Positions 12,396 to 24,975 of a stretch of DNA of 64,000 nt are shown piece by piece (the stretch's first letter is position 1; the number at the start of each line of letters is the position of its first letter). The notes beneath the pieces are model-generated. The model searched no databases. It saw only the letters and a program-made list of their open reading frames with translations, and was not told the origin of the DNA. Made by a program: the position numbers and the translations under genes. This DNA is from Magnaporthiopsis rhizophila. Taxonomy: Eukaryota; Ascomycota; Sordariomycetes; Magnaporthales; Magnaporthaceae. The DNA is taken from assembly GCA_003049465.1 (NCBI GenBank), contig PYSS01000127.1, forward strand, positions 48,045 to 112,044, written 5' to 3'.

Positions 12396-15300
12396 TTTTA
12401 ACTAATCCTGTTTAATATTTACCAAAAATAACAAATAATAGCAAATTATATTAATTATAAACAAAAAACCCAAAAATATTACTATTGCCGGCAAAATATA
12501 TAATAATTTTTCGGCGGCCATGCAAATATTTATTGCAAAAATCGAAAAATTTAAAAAAGCTTAGGCCAAACTTTATATTACTATCAAATTTTATAAATTC
12601 CTTTCACCCAACAAATATAATAAAAAAAAAAGCAAAATTAAAATGTTCCTAATTAAATATAAAGGATATTTTTTGTTTTATTAAAACCATTTTTAGCAGG
12701 AAAAATAAAAAATTGCTTATATAACCATGCGCCTGAATAGCAAAATTAAGGATTAATTTAAACCTATTTGGTCCAATTATTTAAAAAAGCACAATAAATT
12801 CAAAGAAAAAACCAAATTAATATTCGCCAATTTCGAAAAATTTGGTAAAAAAATTGCCAAAATTTTCGGATAGGTCGATAAAAAACGGGTGGCCGAAAAA
12901 AAGCTGCTTTAGCTCCGGCAAAAAGGCCCCGCATCAACCTATATCTCCAAATTCCAATAACTAATTAACAAATTTAATTAAACAAAAAATACCAAAATAA
13001 CCCAGCTTTATTAAGGGCTAAAAAATAATATAAAAAATAAATTATCCAAACAAAAATAACCTGAAAATTTTGTCGATTATATTATTATAATTATCCGTAT
13101 TAATAATAAACTGTACAAATATTGCCTCGAAAAAAAAATTTAACAAACCAAACCAATAATGCAAAATAACAAAACTAACCAAAAAAAAGCAAAATAATAA
13201 TAATTTATAATTTATAATATATATTTTGGATTTATAAATTTTAGCGCAAAAATTATACACCAGTATAAAAAATAAAAATATATCAGGTTTAAAAACCTAA
13301 AAAATAAAAAATATTTTAAATATAAAAAAAAAAAATATATTAAAAAAAACTGCCCGCAAAAAAATCGATAAACGGCCGTTTTTTGCCAAAAAAGCGCGCC
13401 AAAAAACCATTAGCCCATAATCCCAAATTTTCCAAAAACAACCGAACGATTAGCAAAAAAAAGCCTATACCCCGAAATGTTATTTAATTGGACCTATTAT
13501 TTTAATAAAAACTGTATAACCCATTATTCCGATAAAAATACCACAAAATATTACCCTAAATAACGGTTTATTATAATATAACAAATAAGCTAACCCCGGG
13601 GTAACAATAAAATAACCTAAGGTTTAAAAAAACTTAAAAGGGCCCAATACAGCAATAATAGCATACCAATAACGGGAAAATTTACCGAACAAAACAAAAA
13701 ATTTAAAAAACTAGCCCGATATAAAAATATATCAAATATTTCGGTTAACAATTTTAAAAAAAATTTAAATATAAATATAAAAGTGAAACCGCTTTTGGAC
13801 CAAATATATTAGTTATAAACCCAAAAAAAAAAACTAGGCCTAATAAAATACTGGAAAATTACAAAAACAAACCTTAATAACAAAAAACCCAGCAAAAAAT
13901 AATATATGATTAATTTTAAAAAACTCCAGCAAAAATTCGATTAGTAACTAATCGATATAAAAAAATAACCCTTTATAACCAAAAAGGAAATATAAAAAGT
14001 ATATACCTTATTTAGATTTTTGGAAATAAACCGATAATTTTAGGACCAGCCCAAACCTATTAGCAATCTGATATATAAAAAACCGGCATAAAATAATAAA
14101 AAAAAGCCCCTGGATTGGTTAAAAAATAACCAATTAATTATTTATTATAAGGCACTATTTGAAAATATTCCAAACCTGGATTAATAATTAACACGGCCAT
14201 ATGCGCTAAACCATAAAAATATAAACCCCGATACAAATTATTATAATAAACTTTTTTAGGCCAAATGCCTGTATAATAATTGCAAATAATATATAGCCAA
14301 AAAGCTGAAACATAATTTTTTTCCACAAAAAAAAGGAAAAAAACCAGTGCGGTACCTATAATAAGAATACCAGCTTCCGAAATGGTAAATAACAAAAATA
14401 AGCTATAAAAGTTTAGCAGCAACCTTTATGCTATTATCAGCCTATTTTATAATGTGCCTGACAAAAATCCTTATATACCAGATATGCGGAAAACCGAAAT
14501 GCAAAATACATATAAAAAAAAAAGCAAAGGCCTGAACGAACAGGTTTGCCCGATTAACAGAAATAATTAAGGCCCGGTAATAAATGTTCCAAACAAAAAA
14601 CTAGAAAATTTATCCAAAAATAGGGCACAAATAAGGCAATAACCAGCAAAATCCCTAACAATAACAATTATTAACCAGTATAAATATATTAAAATAATAA
14701 TATACTGGAAAAGGCGAAAAATAAAAATTATAATCGATTGCAAAACCCAAAAAAATTATTTTTTACTAAAAGCAATAAAAAAGTACAGCATTTTAATATA
14801 TTAAAAAAAAAAACCATACAACCTTATAATAATAAAATAAAAGCCAATTATATTTAATAAAAAAAGGATCAATACTGAAACTGATCATTTTAAATTTCGA
14901 TTTTTGGGAAAAATTTGCAAAATAACCCTAAATATTATAAATATAAAAAAAAAAAACCTAATTTTAGGTATTCTATAGCTTAAAAAATATAACCCCCTAA
15001 TAAATTGGATTACCGAACAGATTTAATAAAAAAAATTACCATTAACCAGCAAAAAAGCCCAATAACCACAGGCCCCGGATAATAAAAATCGAACGCCAGA
15101 AAGGATAACCGCAATAGCAGCAGAATATAGCAATTAGCCCTAGCAAACCGCATTAATCAAAACACTAATAAATATAAATGCAAATAAACCCAATAAACAG
15201 GAAATTACCAAAAATGGATTTAAAAACGTTTCTAAAAAATATTATAAATACTGAAAATTGTTTCAGAAAAATTTGGAAACGATATTACCGAAATACGGAC

Positions 15301-18300
15301 CATTTGATTATAAAATTAAATTTAAACCGGAAGCATAGCTTAAGTACCAAAAGCTGTATTAATTAAACCTTTGGCAAAAAAAGCTATTACAAAAATAGCT
15401 AAAGGAAAAAATTAGGAAAGGATTTACCAAACTTTTCGACTTTCTTATGGAATATGGAATTTTATTTGTTTCCAAAAAAAACGGAAAGGAACGGATATAT
15501 ATCGATTATTATTTATTAAATCAAAAAACAATAAAAAATCGGTATTTTTTATCCCTAATTAACAAATTTAAAAACAAATTTGGGAAAAGCCGGTGGTTTA
15601 TAATCCTAAATTTACGCAAGGTTTATAACCTGTTAAAAATTAAAAAGGGGAATAAATAAAAAACCGCTTTTCGGACCAAACTTAAAATTTTCGAATTATT
15701 GGTAATAATTTTTGGGCTTATTAATGCACCAGCCATATTTTAGCGAATAATTAACCACATATTACAAAAATACCTCGATATTTTTGCCCTTATATACCTG
15801 AATAATATCCTAATTTTTTCAAATATATTAGAAAAATATAAATAATATATGTATAAAATACTATAAAAGTTGCAAAATACAAAGCTTTTGGTTAACCCGG
15901 ACAAATGCATATGGCACTTTTTAAAAGTAATTTTTCTCGGGTTTATTATTAAATAAGGGGAAATTTGGATAAAACCCAAAAAAATACAGGCGGTAAAAAA
16001 CTGGCCTGTACCCACCACAGTTAAAAAAATGCGAGGTTTTTTGGGATTTTTGAATTTTTACCGAAAATTTATCCGAAATTTTAGCAAAAAAGCCATACCA
16101 TTTACGGATTTTACCAAAAACGACACCCAGTTTTATTAAGGGATACAAAAATAAATAGCTTTCGATTTGCTAAAAAAAGCTATTATCCAAATACCAGTAC
16201 TGGCAATACCAAACCCAAAAAAACCTTTTAAAATTGAAATTAATATATCGGATTTTGCTATCAAAAAATAATTGGAATAATAAAACAATTAAAAAAAATT
16301 GCACTTTTGCGCATTTTTTTTGCAAAAACTAAATAAACCAAAATTAAATTATTAAATTTATAATAAAAAGCTTTTTGCTATTATTAAAATTTTGAAAAAA
16401 TAAAAGGTATATTTGTGCAAAACTAACCACCAAATTATGGTGTACACCAATTACAAAAACCTGTTATAATTTATTATTAGCCAAATGCTAAATAAAAAAT
16501 AAATCCAATAAAACCAGTTTTTTTAAAATTATAACCTTCGAATTAAGGTTAGGAAAAGGTTAAAAAACGGCCAAACGGATGCTTTAAGCTGGTAATCGGA
16601 CCATTAGGTGGATATACTATCAAAAATACGCGCAGTTTTGGCTAAAGGACCAAACGGATCCCTAATTCCAGCATAATAAGCATTGGCCAAAATAACCCGA
16701 TAAAAAAGCTGAACCCCAAAAAAAATCCAGCAAATTTATAGCCAAATAGCTAATAAATACCAGGGGATTGCTAAAATCTGAAAAAAATTTTGTTAGTATT
16801 ACGGGTTTATAAAAATCCGCACCAAAATACGGGAAATAATTAAAAATTACAAAAATTGTGCAAAAAATAAGGCCAGCAGGTATAAATTTTACGGGTTATT
16901 TTAACCTTTACCAGTATTTAGCAAAATATGGCAAAAAATTACGATAAATTTTGTGATTAAACTTTTTAAATTAAAAAAATTATTAATAAATATCCAGTAT
17001 AATAATATCCTAATAATAATAAATAAGTTTACCAAATATACCCTGTTTTTATTTTATAAAAAAAGCAATAATATTACAAAACTAACATATATCTTTATTA
17101 AAAATGTAATATTAAAACACGAAATACCCAACAAATTAATTACGGATCAAAACAAGCTATTTATAAGCAAATTTTGGAGGGCTTTAATAACAAAACTCGA
17201 AACAAAATATGCATTATTAATAATTTATTATCCCAAAACAGATAAACAAACAGAACAAATAAACCAAACCATAAAATAATATTTATACTATTATATTAAT
17301 TATAAATAAACTAATTGGATATAATTATTCCTTATAGCCCAATTTGCTTATAATAGTTCGGTATACAAAAGTACAAAAATAATTTCGTTTTTTGCAAATT
17401 ATAAATTTATATTTACGGTATACAAAAAACCTAAAGCAAAAAAGAACATTTTAATAGCAAAAATACAGGTTACCAAAATAACCAAATTATACAAATATTT
17501 GCAAAAAAAGCTTAAAAAGTTTCGAAAATATATATCCACCCAGGCAAATAAAAAAAGGCTCGAAAAACCAACCTTTAAAAAAAGGAATAACATTTATCTT
17601 TTACGCCGCAATATTAAAATAAAACAGCCAAATAACAAACTGGATTACAAAAAACTCGGACCGTTCAAAATTAAAAAAATAATTTTACCAGTTAATTACA
17701 AATTTTAATTACCACCAACCATAAAAATTCACCCCATTTTTTACATTTCCTTACTAAAACCGGTACCACCTGGGTTAAAAAGCACAAAATTAATAAAAAT
17801 CAACCCGAACCAAAAATGGAAAATCAAAAAAATCCTTAATAACAAAATATATTACCGCAAACAATAATATTTAATTAAATAAGCAGGATACAAATATAAG
17901 CATAATATATAAAAAAAAAAAACAAACCTTACAAATTGCCAAAAAGTTTTACAAAAATATCGGCAAAAGCAATTATAAAAAGGTTAACAAATAACAAAAA
18001 AGCTTAACCCGACAGCGCATTACTATAATAATGGAACACTATTATATTAAAGGTTATATTAAAAATCGAACCCAAAACTTTTCGATAAGGATCAAAACGC
18101 ATTATTACTGCGCTATACAACCTAAAAAAATTATTAAAAACCTATTAATTTATTCGGTTAAAAAAAAATAAACAGATCGAGATCCGGATAAATCCCAAAC
18201 CCGTTCCAATTAAAAGGTAAAAAAGGAAAATCGGGGAACAGCAAATTTAAAAGCGCAGCAAAAACCTGTACAATTATTTTTTCGGCTTTCTCCCGCTCGA

Positions 18301-18840
18301 TCCGTTCCAATTTTTTAACGCTATTAATCCCGTAACGAATCGCACGCATTTTTTTTTTAAACCATATTTTTTTTTATTTGCAAAAGCATTTAATTTAAGC
18401 ATTAACAGCAAATAACTTTTATTTAACAGCATAATGCTTTTTTTTAGCAGCTTTTAATTTGGCTTTCAGCTTTATATGCTGATTGCTAATAAAACAGAGC
18501 TGTTTTGAAATAGGGCCAAAAATGTTGCATTAAAACCGCCCCTAACGGATATATTTTATGCACCGAAAAAAATTTCGGAAAAAAACCTCGCACCTGGAAC
18601 AATCAAAAGCCTCGCAAAAAAAACAAAAAAGCATTTCAATTAAAAAAAAAAAAAGGGAAATAAAAAAATTATCTCAATAAATAATTAATAACGCCGGTTT
18701 GCGCTTTTGCACCCGACCGAACATTTTGTTAAAAAAGAAAGGAACGGAAAATAATAAGGAAAAAAAGGTATTTATTATTAACAAAAAAACAGGGCTGCAA
18801 ATTTTGGCCAAAAAAATTTGGCTTAAAAAAGAAAACCTAA
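12396..18840 (+). mobile_element. Gypsy-A copy 2 internal region
   Basis: Colinear with copy 1 and carrying an independent set of transitions. Gag remnants lie at about 12690-13160. RT is at about 15430-15960 (KERIYIDYYLLNQKTIKNRYF readable at 15447-15659, broken before the catalytic loop). Integrase is at 16953-17279 (LITDQNKLFISKFW, YYPKTDKQTEQ). The chromodomain remnant is near 17830-17960. The antisense frame sits at 18158-18559. Every coding domain carries stops, so this copy is non-functional. Confidence 0.87.
18158..18559 (-). pseudogene. Antisense 134-codon ORF of Gypsy-A (copy 2)
   Basis: Same position, frame and length as the frame at 11221-11622. Its first codon reads ATA in place of ATG, a RIP-type change. 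The final 63 codons from the ATG at 18349 are fully open and keep FPDFPFLPFNW. Conservation of frame despite heavy mutation suggests the ancestral element had a real antisense gene. The function is unknown. Confidence 0.55.
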
Positions 18841-19332
18841 TATTATAATCACAATTGGCAAAAAACAAAAGGGCTAAAGCTAACCCCCAACGGGATGCTT
18901 TTATCCCGCAATTATAAAGGCCAAGGGCCGAATAACTAAAGCTAAACTAAAAAAAAAAAATTATATAATCAGGCACTTATTTAAGCATAAATAATATATT
19001 TGATATATTTGTTATATAATATAACAAATATAACAAATATAGCATAATAATATGTTCGTTATATAATATGGCAAACATAACAAATATAGCACAAATATAA
19101 TAGGAAAAGGTCGCTGGTATATAAGGCGAGGGGTTCCTACTGTGTTAAATAAATTCTTAACTAAGGCCTCGGCATCAATCAACCTAAGTTAGCTCCAAGG
19201 TATTCCTTTGGACAAGCAATCGAGACCTTTATTATTACCCCAGTTCCCAGCACAAGCAACCTTATGGAAACCTTACTGCTCAGCGCCTTTCCTAACATAC
19301 CCTACCCTAGGAGCAGAGAACCGTTTGTAACA
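18841..19332 (+). repeat. Gypsy-A LTR 3 (3')
   Basis: 492 bp, starting TATTATAATC (mutated TGTTACGACC) and ending CCGTTTGTAACA. It is preceded by an A-rich polypurine-like tract, AAAAAAGAAAACC. The flanking AGTAT matches AATAT left of LTR 1 with one RIP-type difference. Confidence 0.88.
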
Positions 19333-20159
19333 AGTATTAAAAATTGCATTTCATTTCACTTTTGGAGTTGCTTTCAGGGGCCTTATCAGGGGCGTTAATA
19401 ATATTTCTTTCAGGGGGGTTTTCGATAATCACCCCCTTTGGAATTATATCCCCCTTTGGAATAAGATTTTTAATAAGCACCCCCTTTAATATCTTAATAA
19501 TAAAGGTTTTATATATAGCCCTATAGGTGGGTGTATATATAAAAATAATAAATTTATTTAAGGCTGTAAAAAGCTTAACGGGTTTTGTCACGGGACCAAG
19601 CCCGCACACCTGTATTTAGCCAGTGATCCGCCGGCTTCCTACGGAGCTAGCGGATCTGCCTCCTTGTGCAACAACAGATCTTCAACCTAGCACCCAGCTG
19701 CTGTGCCGTGACGGGTTTTATTTTTGCAGTTAATTTTTTTAATTTAGCCCTATACTCCAGGGGTATTAAAGCTTTTGCATGGGTACTAATAACCCTATAA
19801 TGGCTCAAATTGGGCTTATGATAAGGGCCGGGTTCCATTTTATCATAAAACTTTTAAAAAGGGGTTATTTCCCTATTAATAACCGCCGTAACATTTATTA
19901 ATTTAATTATTGTATTAAGGATATAGCACCATAAGTAATACGGCAGGCCTACCGCATTAATTATAGCCTTGGGCCTATTTATAACTACCCTAACAAAACG
20001 TTCAAATAAGCTATTTTGGCCGTGGTTATAGGAATTTAATATGCTAAATGCTATGCTTTTACATTTTAGGCATTCCTTTAGCGACGTATTAATTTTTTTA
20101 CCCCTATTAAATATATATATATATATATATATAGGGTAACGGTTATAATTAGCTTTCAA
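19333..20159 (-). mobile_element. Copia element, integrase C-terminal part
   Basis: Read on the minus strand, about 20159-19860 gives a copia integrase pattern (NSYNHGQNSLFER then GLPYYLWCYILNTIIKL). The segment 19838-19720 continues with HYRVISTHAKALIPLEYRAKL, the usual block before the RT spacer. The frame resumes beyond a 128-bp solo LTR, at 19585-19340, with IYTPTYRAIYK followed by a PKG-repeat spacer. It is the upstream half of the element at 2249-4968. Its 5' side ends abruptly at about 20160 against Gypsy-B sequence, and gag is not visible. Confidence 0.78.
19586..19713 (+). repeat. Solo Gypsy-B LTR inserted in copia integrase
   Basis: 128 bp, TGTCACGGGACC...GCCGTGACG, the same unit as the LTRs at 33732 and 44842. 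It is flanked by GGTTT on both sides (19581-19585 and 19714-19718). The direct match extends to CGGGTTTT if the last LTR bases are included. Copia coding sequence continues in frame across the insertion. It is only lightly RIP-mutated, so it may be comparatively young. Confidence 0.75.
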
Positions 20160-21387
20160 AACCCCAAAAAGGACTTAATTGCAGCCATAACTGTAAGGCC
20201 TTATTTATTTAATAATTAAAAAATCCACTGGAATTTTGTTTTTCGATCAACAAATAATAATATTACAGGGCAATACAAGCAAAAAGGGGCAAAAATACAA
20301 AAAAAAAAAAATTAAGCATTTAAAATAAGCCAGCCTTAAACCAAAAATCCTAACTGTTTATTTTTTATTAGGGCGTGCACCGGCAATATACCGGGAAAAT
20401 TATAATAAAAAAAATAAAACGCTAAAAAAATGCCGAGGAATAACCGCTATAACACTATATAGCAATATTGGCGATATAATTGCAAAAATGGCCAGTTAAC
20501 CGAGCATAATACTATTGAACCATTATGTTAATATCCCGGATATCAGCTTTTTTTTGCTTAATTTTGGCTACCGTTATTGCCTGGCGAAATACCGCCGCTT
20601 ATATGCTGATAAAATTAGCAATATATATATTATAAGCAATAATAAGCTTGGCTTTAAAAGCGGCTTTGGTAATAACCCAAATATTATAATCAGGGTTGCT
20701 AATACAAAGCTATAACCGAAAAAAAATGAATTATATATATGCTAATAAAAAAATAATAAAAAAGTAACGCATTAAATTTAAAATATCCCATTGTTTAAAA
20801 TTTAAATAAGTGTAATATGGCATTAAGCTTTAGCAAAAAGCAGCCAAAACTGCGCAACGCAAAAAAATAACAATATTAAAAGCTTTAGGTTATAAGGGCA
20901 AATTAATAACAAAATATAGCGGCTGAATAATAGCAGGTTATATATATTTCGGTTTTTTAACAAACCGGTTTGGCTATAAGTATTCCGGATATATATTCCG
21001 GTACTAATAAAAATGTTAATAAGTTTAATAATAGCCTGGGCCGCAATAACCCGGCATTTGTTCGGAAAAACAAAATAATTGCTATTATCGGCACCCGCCG
21101 GTGCATTATTAAAAAAAACTAATAATTTTTAAAAAAAAGCTTATTGTTATTTTTTATCCATATAATTTTAATAATGCCGATCAGCTCAATAAAATTGCGA
21201 AAATTACCTTTTATTAAAATTATAACGTAAAAAACAAAATATTAACAAACAAAAATTATATAAAAAATATGGCAAAATTTAGGCGGAGCATTAGTATAAC
21301 CCATTTTTTTATACGATTTATAACAAAAAAAATACTGGTTATAATTAATAAATATCCCGGTTTTATTTTTGCTATCAGTACAGGGGT

Positions 21388-22018
21388 TATCACGGAACTA
21401 GACCAAGGCAGTAGCCGTTACACCAAAACAAAAAGGAATATTATCATATCCGGGATTATAATACACTTAATCTTTATATAAAAGATCGTACCGTAATAAT
21501 ACTCCCTTTTTATGCTGCAATTATCCCCAATTGCACAAATGCACAATTAAGGTCAATCTTCGCACAAAATTTACTTTTTGAAGGTGCTGCACCAGGTGCT
21601 GCCGCTGCACAAGCAAAATGCTACCGCTACACAAGCAAAATGCGCTGGCGCTGCGCAAGCAAAACGCTGGCGCCCATGCATCGTAATACACGTGCCACGG
21701 GGTTAATCGCTTAATAAGCCCCTTTGAAAAGCCTCGGTTGGCTTTTCGAATTGCTGGAGCCAATTGCCCTGCCCCCGGCAAAAGAAGGGCCACAAATAAT
21801 ATCCTGTACGCATTGCGCCACCCAAACGCCACGCCACAAACGAAAATTTATATACACAATTGTGCGGGGAATTAAATTCGAGTAATCCAAAATTAGATAT
21901 AATAAACTGTTATAGGATTAGATTAAAGTAATACCTATTATACCAAAGCAAAAGGGAATATTGTTATATCCGGGGCTATAATATGCTTAGTTCTTATATA
22001 AGGGATTGTACCGTAACA
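21388..22018 (+). mobile_element. TRIM-like miniature LTR element, copy a
   Basis: 631 bp with two direct 111-bp terminal repeats (21388-21498 and 21908-22018). They end TGTTATAGG.../...CCGTAACA, a TG...CA-type end mutated at the left. The interior has no coding capacity for pol. It holds tandem GCACAAGCAAAATGC-like units (about 21600-21670). Flanking bases (GGGGT left, GGTAT right) do not form a clean duplication, consistent with recombination at this copy. Confidence 0.7.
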
Positions 22019-22736
22019 GGTATTCTGAACATATATTTCGATATTAACAAAAATATTAATAAATTTAAAATAGCTTGGGCTGCAGCAATACGACACTTAT
22101 CCGGGAAAATAAAATAATTGCTACTATTAATATTTGCCGGTATATTATTAAAAAGGAACTAATAATTTTTTTTTTAAAAAAAAACTTATTGTTGCTTTTT
22201 ATTTATATAACCTTAATAATACCGATTAATTTAACAAAATTATAAAAATTGGCCTTTATTAAAATTATAACCTAAAAAACGAAACATTAACAAACAAAAA
22301 TTATATAAAAAATATGGCGAAATTCAGGCGAAGCACCGGTGCAACCCACCTTTTTATACAACTTATAAACAAAGCAAAACAACAAAAATAGAAATATATA
22401 AAAAGAAAAAACAAAATAGCAATTTTTTAATTGGGAAAAAGCACTTTATTACTGATAACAATACATTATAATACCATACAAATAGCAACGTAAAAATAGC
22501 AATGCAATACCATATAATAACTTATATAAAACAAATAATAATACAGTATTAATTAAAAGTTAAAAAAAGTCTTATTATTAATACCAATATGCCGGAACAC
22601 AGTATAAATAATAGCATAACGTTAAAAATGCAATATTATATAATTGCCAGCCAGATCCAAATAATAGCAAAATGCAAGCAATAGCACAGCATTAATTGGC
22701 AGTTGGAGGATTAATTGCGGTTTTAATGGGTAGTAC

Positions 22737-22864
22737 CGTTACAGGACCAAACCCGCACACGTATATTTAGCTAATAATCCGCCGGCTTTTTACAGAGCCA
22801 GCGAACCTTCCTCCTTATGCAATAACAGATTTTCAACCTAGCACCCAGCTGCAATGCCGTGATA
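22737..22864 (+). repeat. Gypsy-B LTR of the 3' fragment
   Basis: 128 bp, from CGTTACAGGACC (mutated TGTCACGGGACC) to GCCGTGATA. The upstream sequence matches the sequence next to the 33732-33859 LTR in reverse orientation, which fixes it as a 3' LTR. No matching target duplication is seen on its two sides, as expected for a recombined fragment. Confidence 0.72.
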
Positions 22865-23103
22865 TTTGGCCTGTTTTATATTAAATTTTTTTATATGTAA
22901 TAATTTTTGAAGCTTACGTTTATTATATATTAAATGCTGTTAATTTATAGTTATTTGCAGGATAAATTTGCTGATTGTTAGTTAAGATTAAGCAAGCTTT
23001 ATAAAAAGAACAGTCGAGGATAACCGAACCTGCCAACTGGCAGTTCTGTATGCTTATCCTCCTTATTAATTTTTATTAAAAGCATACTAAAAATAAGGCT
23101 ACC

Positions 23104-23759
23104 TGTTAAAAATAACTACTGCATGTAATAGGGTAACTTACCCTGTAGCTCTTATACCGGTTAAGGTTAAATTATATAATTAGTTTAAGGTTAAGATACG
23201 TACCTGGCCTACCCTGCACCTCCTATACACTTAGTTAAAGCATATGGTTGGTTGTGCAAAGCACTTACCCTGCAAAGGTTATGTAATGCACCTACCCTGC
23301 AAAGGTTAGGCATGCAACCTACCCTGCAAGTTACTTACTTTGTAAAAGATTAACGCCCTACGAGTCACTGGCTTTACAGGGGTTACAGGCCTATAAGTCA
23401 CCCGCCCCCTAAATCGTTATCGATTTAACTAAGTTAAATTTTATCAGCCCAACGTGGAAATGGCTTTGGTGGCTCTGGGTTGATTTTTTGCCAGCCCTAT
23501 ACAAAATAATTTATCGGGAATAAGCTTAAAGCACTGGAACACCCGCTTATACAAATCCCGTGGTACTAATAACGAAGGGTATATAAGGAAGTAAAGTTAG
23601 CTGCCCCAACCCTAAATAATAAAGCCTGTAACCAAACTTGCTTAAAGCCTTGCACAGCACTAATATTAGTGCTTTGCAAGGCCTAATGTAACAGAACGTG
23701 CGCCCGCCAGTCTTGTAATTAGCGCTTCACTTCCCCTGTGCACGTTATTAATTTCAACA
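23104..23759 (+). repeat. Solo LTR of the copia-type family
   Basis: 656 bp, TGTTAAAAATAAC...TTTCAACA, flanked by CTACC (23099-23103) and CTATC (23760-23764). The flanks are a 5-bp duplication with one C/T RIP change. It contains about 26-bp tandem units with CCTACCCTGCAAAGGTT (about 23255-23335) and a promoter-like GGGTATATAAGG at about 23578. It is homologous to the LTR at 2249-2948. No internal element sequence adjoins it. Confidence 0.75.
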
Positions 23760-24754
23760 CTATCAAAATGGCGAAAATATAAAGGAAGACAGATGTTTTT
23801 ATTTATAAGATGTAAAAAGCAGCTCGAAAAGCTTATATATAGGCCTAAAAAATGCCGGGGGGTGTTTTAACAATAAAAAAGTCTTTTAAACCATCTAGTT
23901 AATTAAAGCCGGCTTTAACAAGGTTATATTCCAGTTAAAAGGCAAGCGATTTTATTTATATTGCTTAAAAAGCCCTTTTATTTGCCTAATAATAAGCTTT
24001 GCATTATTAATATATTTTTAACGGTATATAAAGCTATTTTATTTCATTTCCAGGTGTAAAGTATTATTTTGCCGCTATTAATAGCCTTGGGCAAAAGATG
24101 AATAATAAGGTCGATTTTATCTTATAGCAATAGGCTGTAATTATAACCTTATCACTACCTTTTTACCCTTCCAGGCGCCAAATAAGGTTGATTAATTACT
24201 TATGCTAATAAAAAAGCAATTCCTTAACTTATTTCCAGCGGATTATATCGAACCGGATCTTTTATAAGCATACCGGCCGGCCGGCCCTGTGCACCTCCCA
24301 TAATAATATTAACCTACAATAAATATATTTTCTGAATGCTCTTAAAATTTCTTACAAATTGATGTTATTGCCCACGTGTAAAAATTTTGTGGCAGTTTAT
24401 TATTTTTATTTAAACGCCGGTGCCAGTATATTCCTTCAATTTTTATAAGGAATCCTTAATTACAAGTTTTTAACCGAACACGACTTTTTGCACCACCTTT
24501 ATAAAGGGGCCCACAACGCACAGCCCACAAGTAATATTTCTCCTCCCTATTATTAATACTTACACGGGTTAAAAGCACCTGCACTAAGAGAGCCTTTCAA
24601 GAATTAGCGCGGTACAGCAACTTGTTAGTTTTTACAAACATTACTAGCCACACAAATTAGCGGAAAATTAATATACTGGAAAAATAAAGGTGTGAAATTT
24701 TCAATTATATAATGTACAGGCTTTATATAATAATAAAAATAAACGCAGGGGTTT
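23760..24754. other. AT-rich sequence, nothing recognised
   Basis: No open frame above about 60 codons and no similarity to the other elements of this window that I could see. A CCGGCCGGCCGGCC palindrome lies near 24280. The likely origin is decayed transposon sequence. Confidence 0.4.
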
Positions 24755-24975
24755 TATTAAGAATAACTACTACATATACCAGGGTAGCCTACCCTGTAGC
24801 CCCTATACGGGTTAGGGCTAAATTATATAATTAGTTTAAGGTTAGGATATGCACCTGACCTACCCTGCACCTCCTGTATATTTGGTTAGGGCATATAATT
24901 GGTTATGCAATGCACCTACCCTGTAAAGGTTATACATGCAACCTACCTTATAAAGGTTATGCACGCAACCTACCC

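Larger units (their letters stand above)
4969..19332 (+). mobile_element. Tandem array of two Gypsy-A chromoviruses sharing the middle LTR
   Basis: Three direct 492-bp LTRs (4969-5460, 11904-12395, 18841-19332) flank two colinear internal regions, giving LTR-internal-LTR-internal-LTR. The outer flanks are AATAT (4964-4968) and AGTAT (19333-19337). They differ by one G/A, as expected of a 5-bp target duplication altered by RIP. No duplication is evident around the central LTR, so the array probably arose by recombination between LTRs and not by two insertions. It interrupts the copia element at its integrase-RT spacer. Confidence 0.88.
20160..22864 (+). mobile_element. Gypsy-B 3' fragments, rearranged around a TRIM
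   Basis: This stretch is the inverted counterpart of 33732-35340 and 37180-37540 in the full Gypsy-B element. Segment 20.28-21.39 kb and segment 22.02-22.74 kb overlap in content: about 350-400 bp beginning TATTC at about 20985 recurs at 22021. It is therefore two 3' fragments joined at a TRIM, not one simple copy. It ends in a 128-bp LTR (22737-22864). It lacks the Fot1 found at the corresponding site in the full copy and so records the empty site. The sense frame at 20488-20715 (YRYCLAKYRRLYADK) is unrecognised. Confidence 0.72.

Noticed and set aside
21521..21832. TRIM internal minus-strand frame as a protein gene
   Set aside because: The counterpart in the other TRIM copy (25098-25382) diverges through the tandem repeat and has no family match. 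The similarity is explained by shared non-coding sequence.
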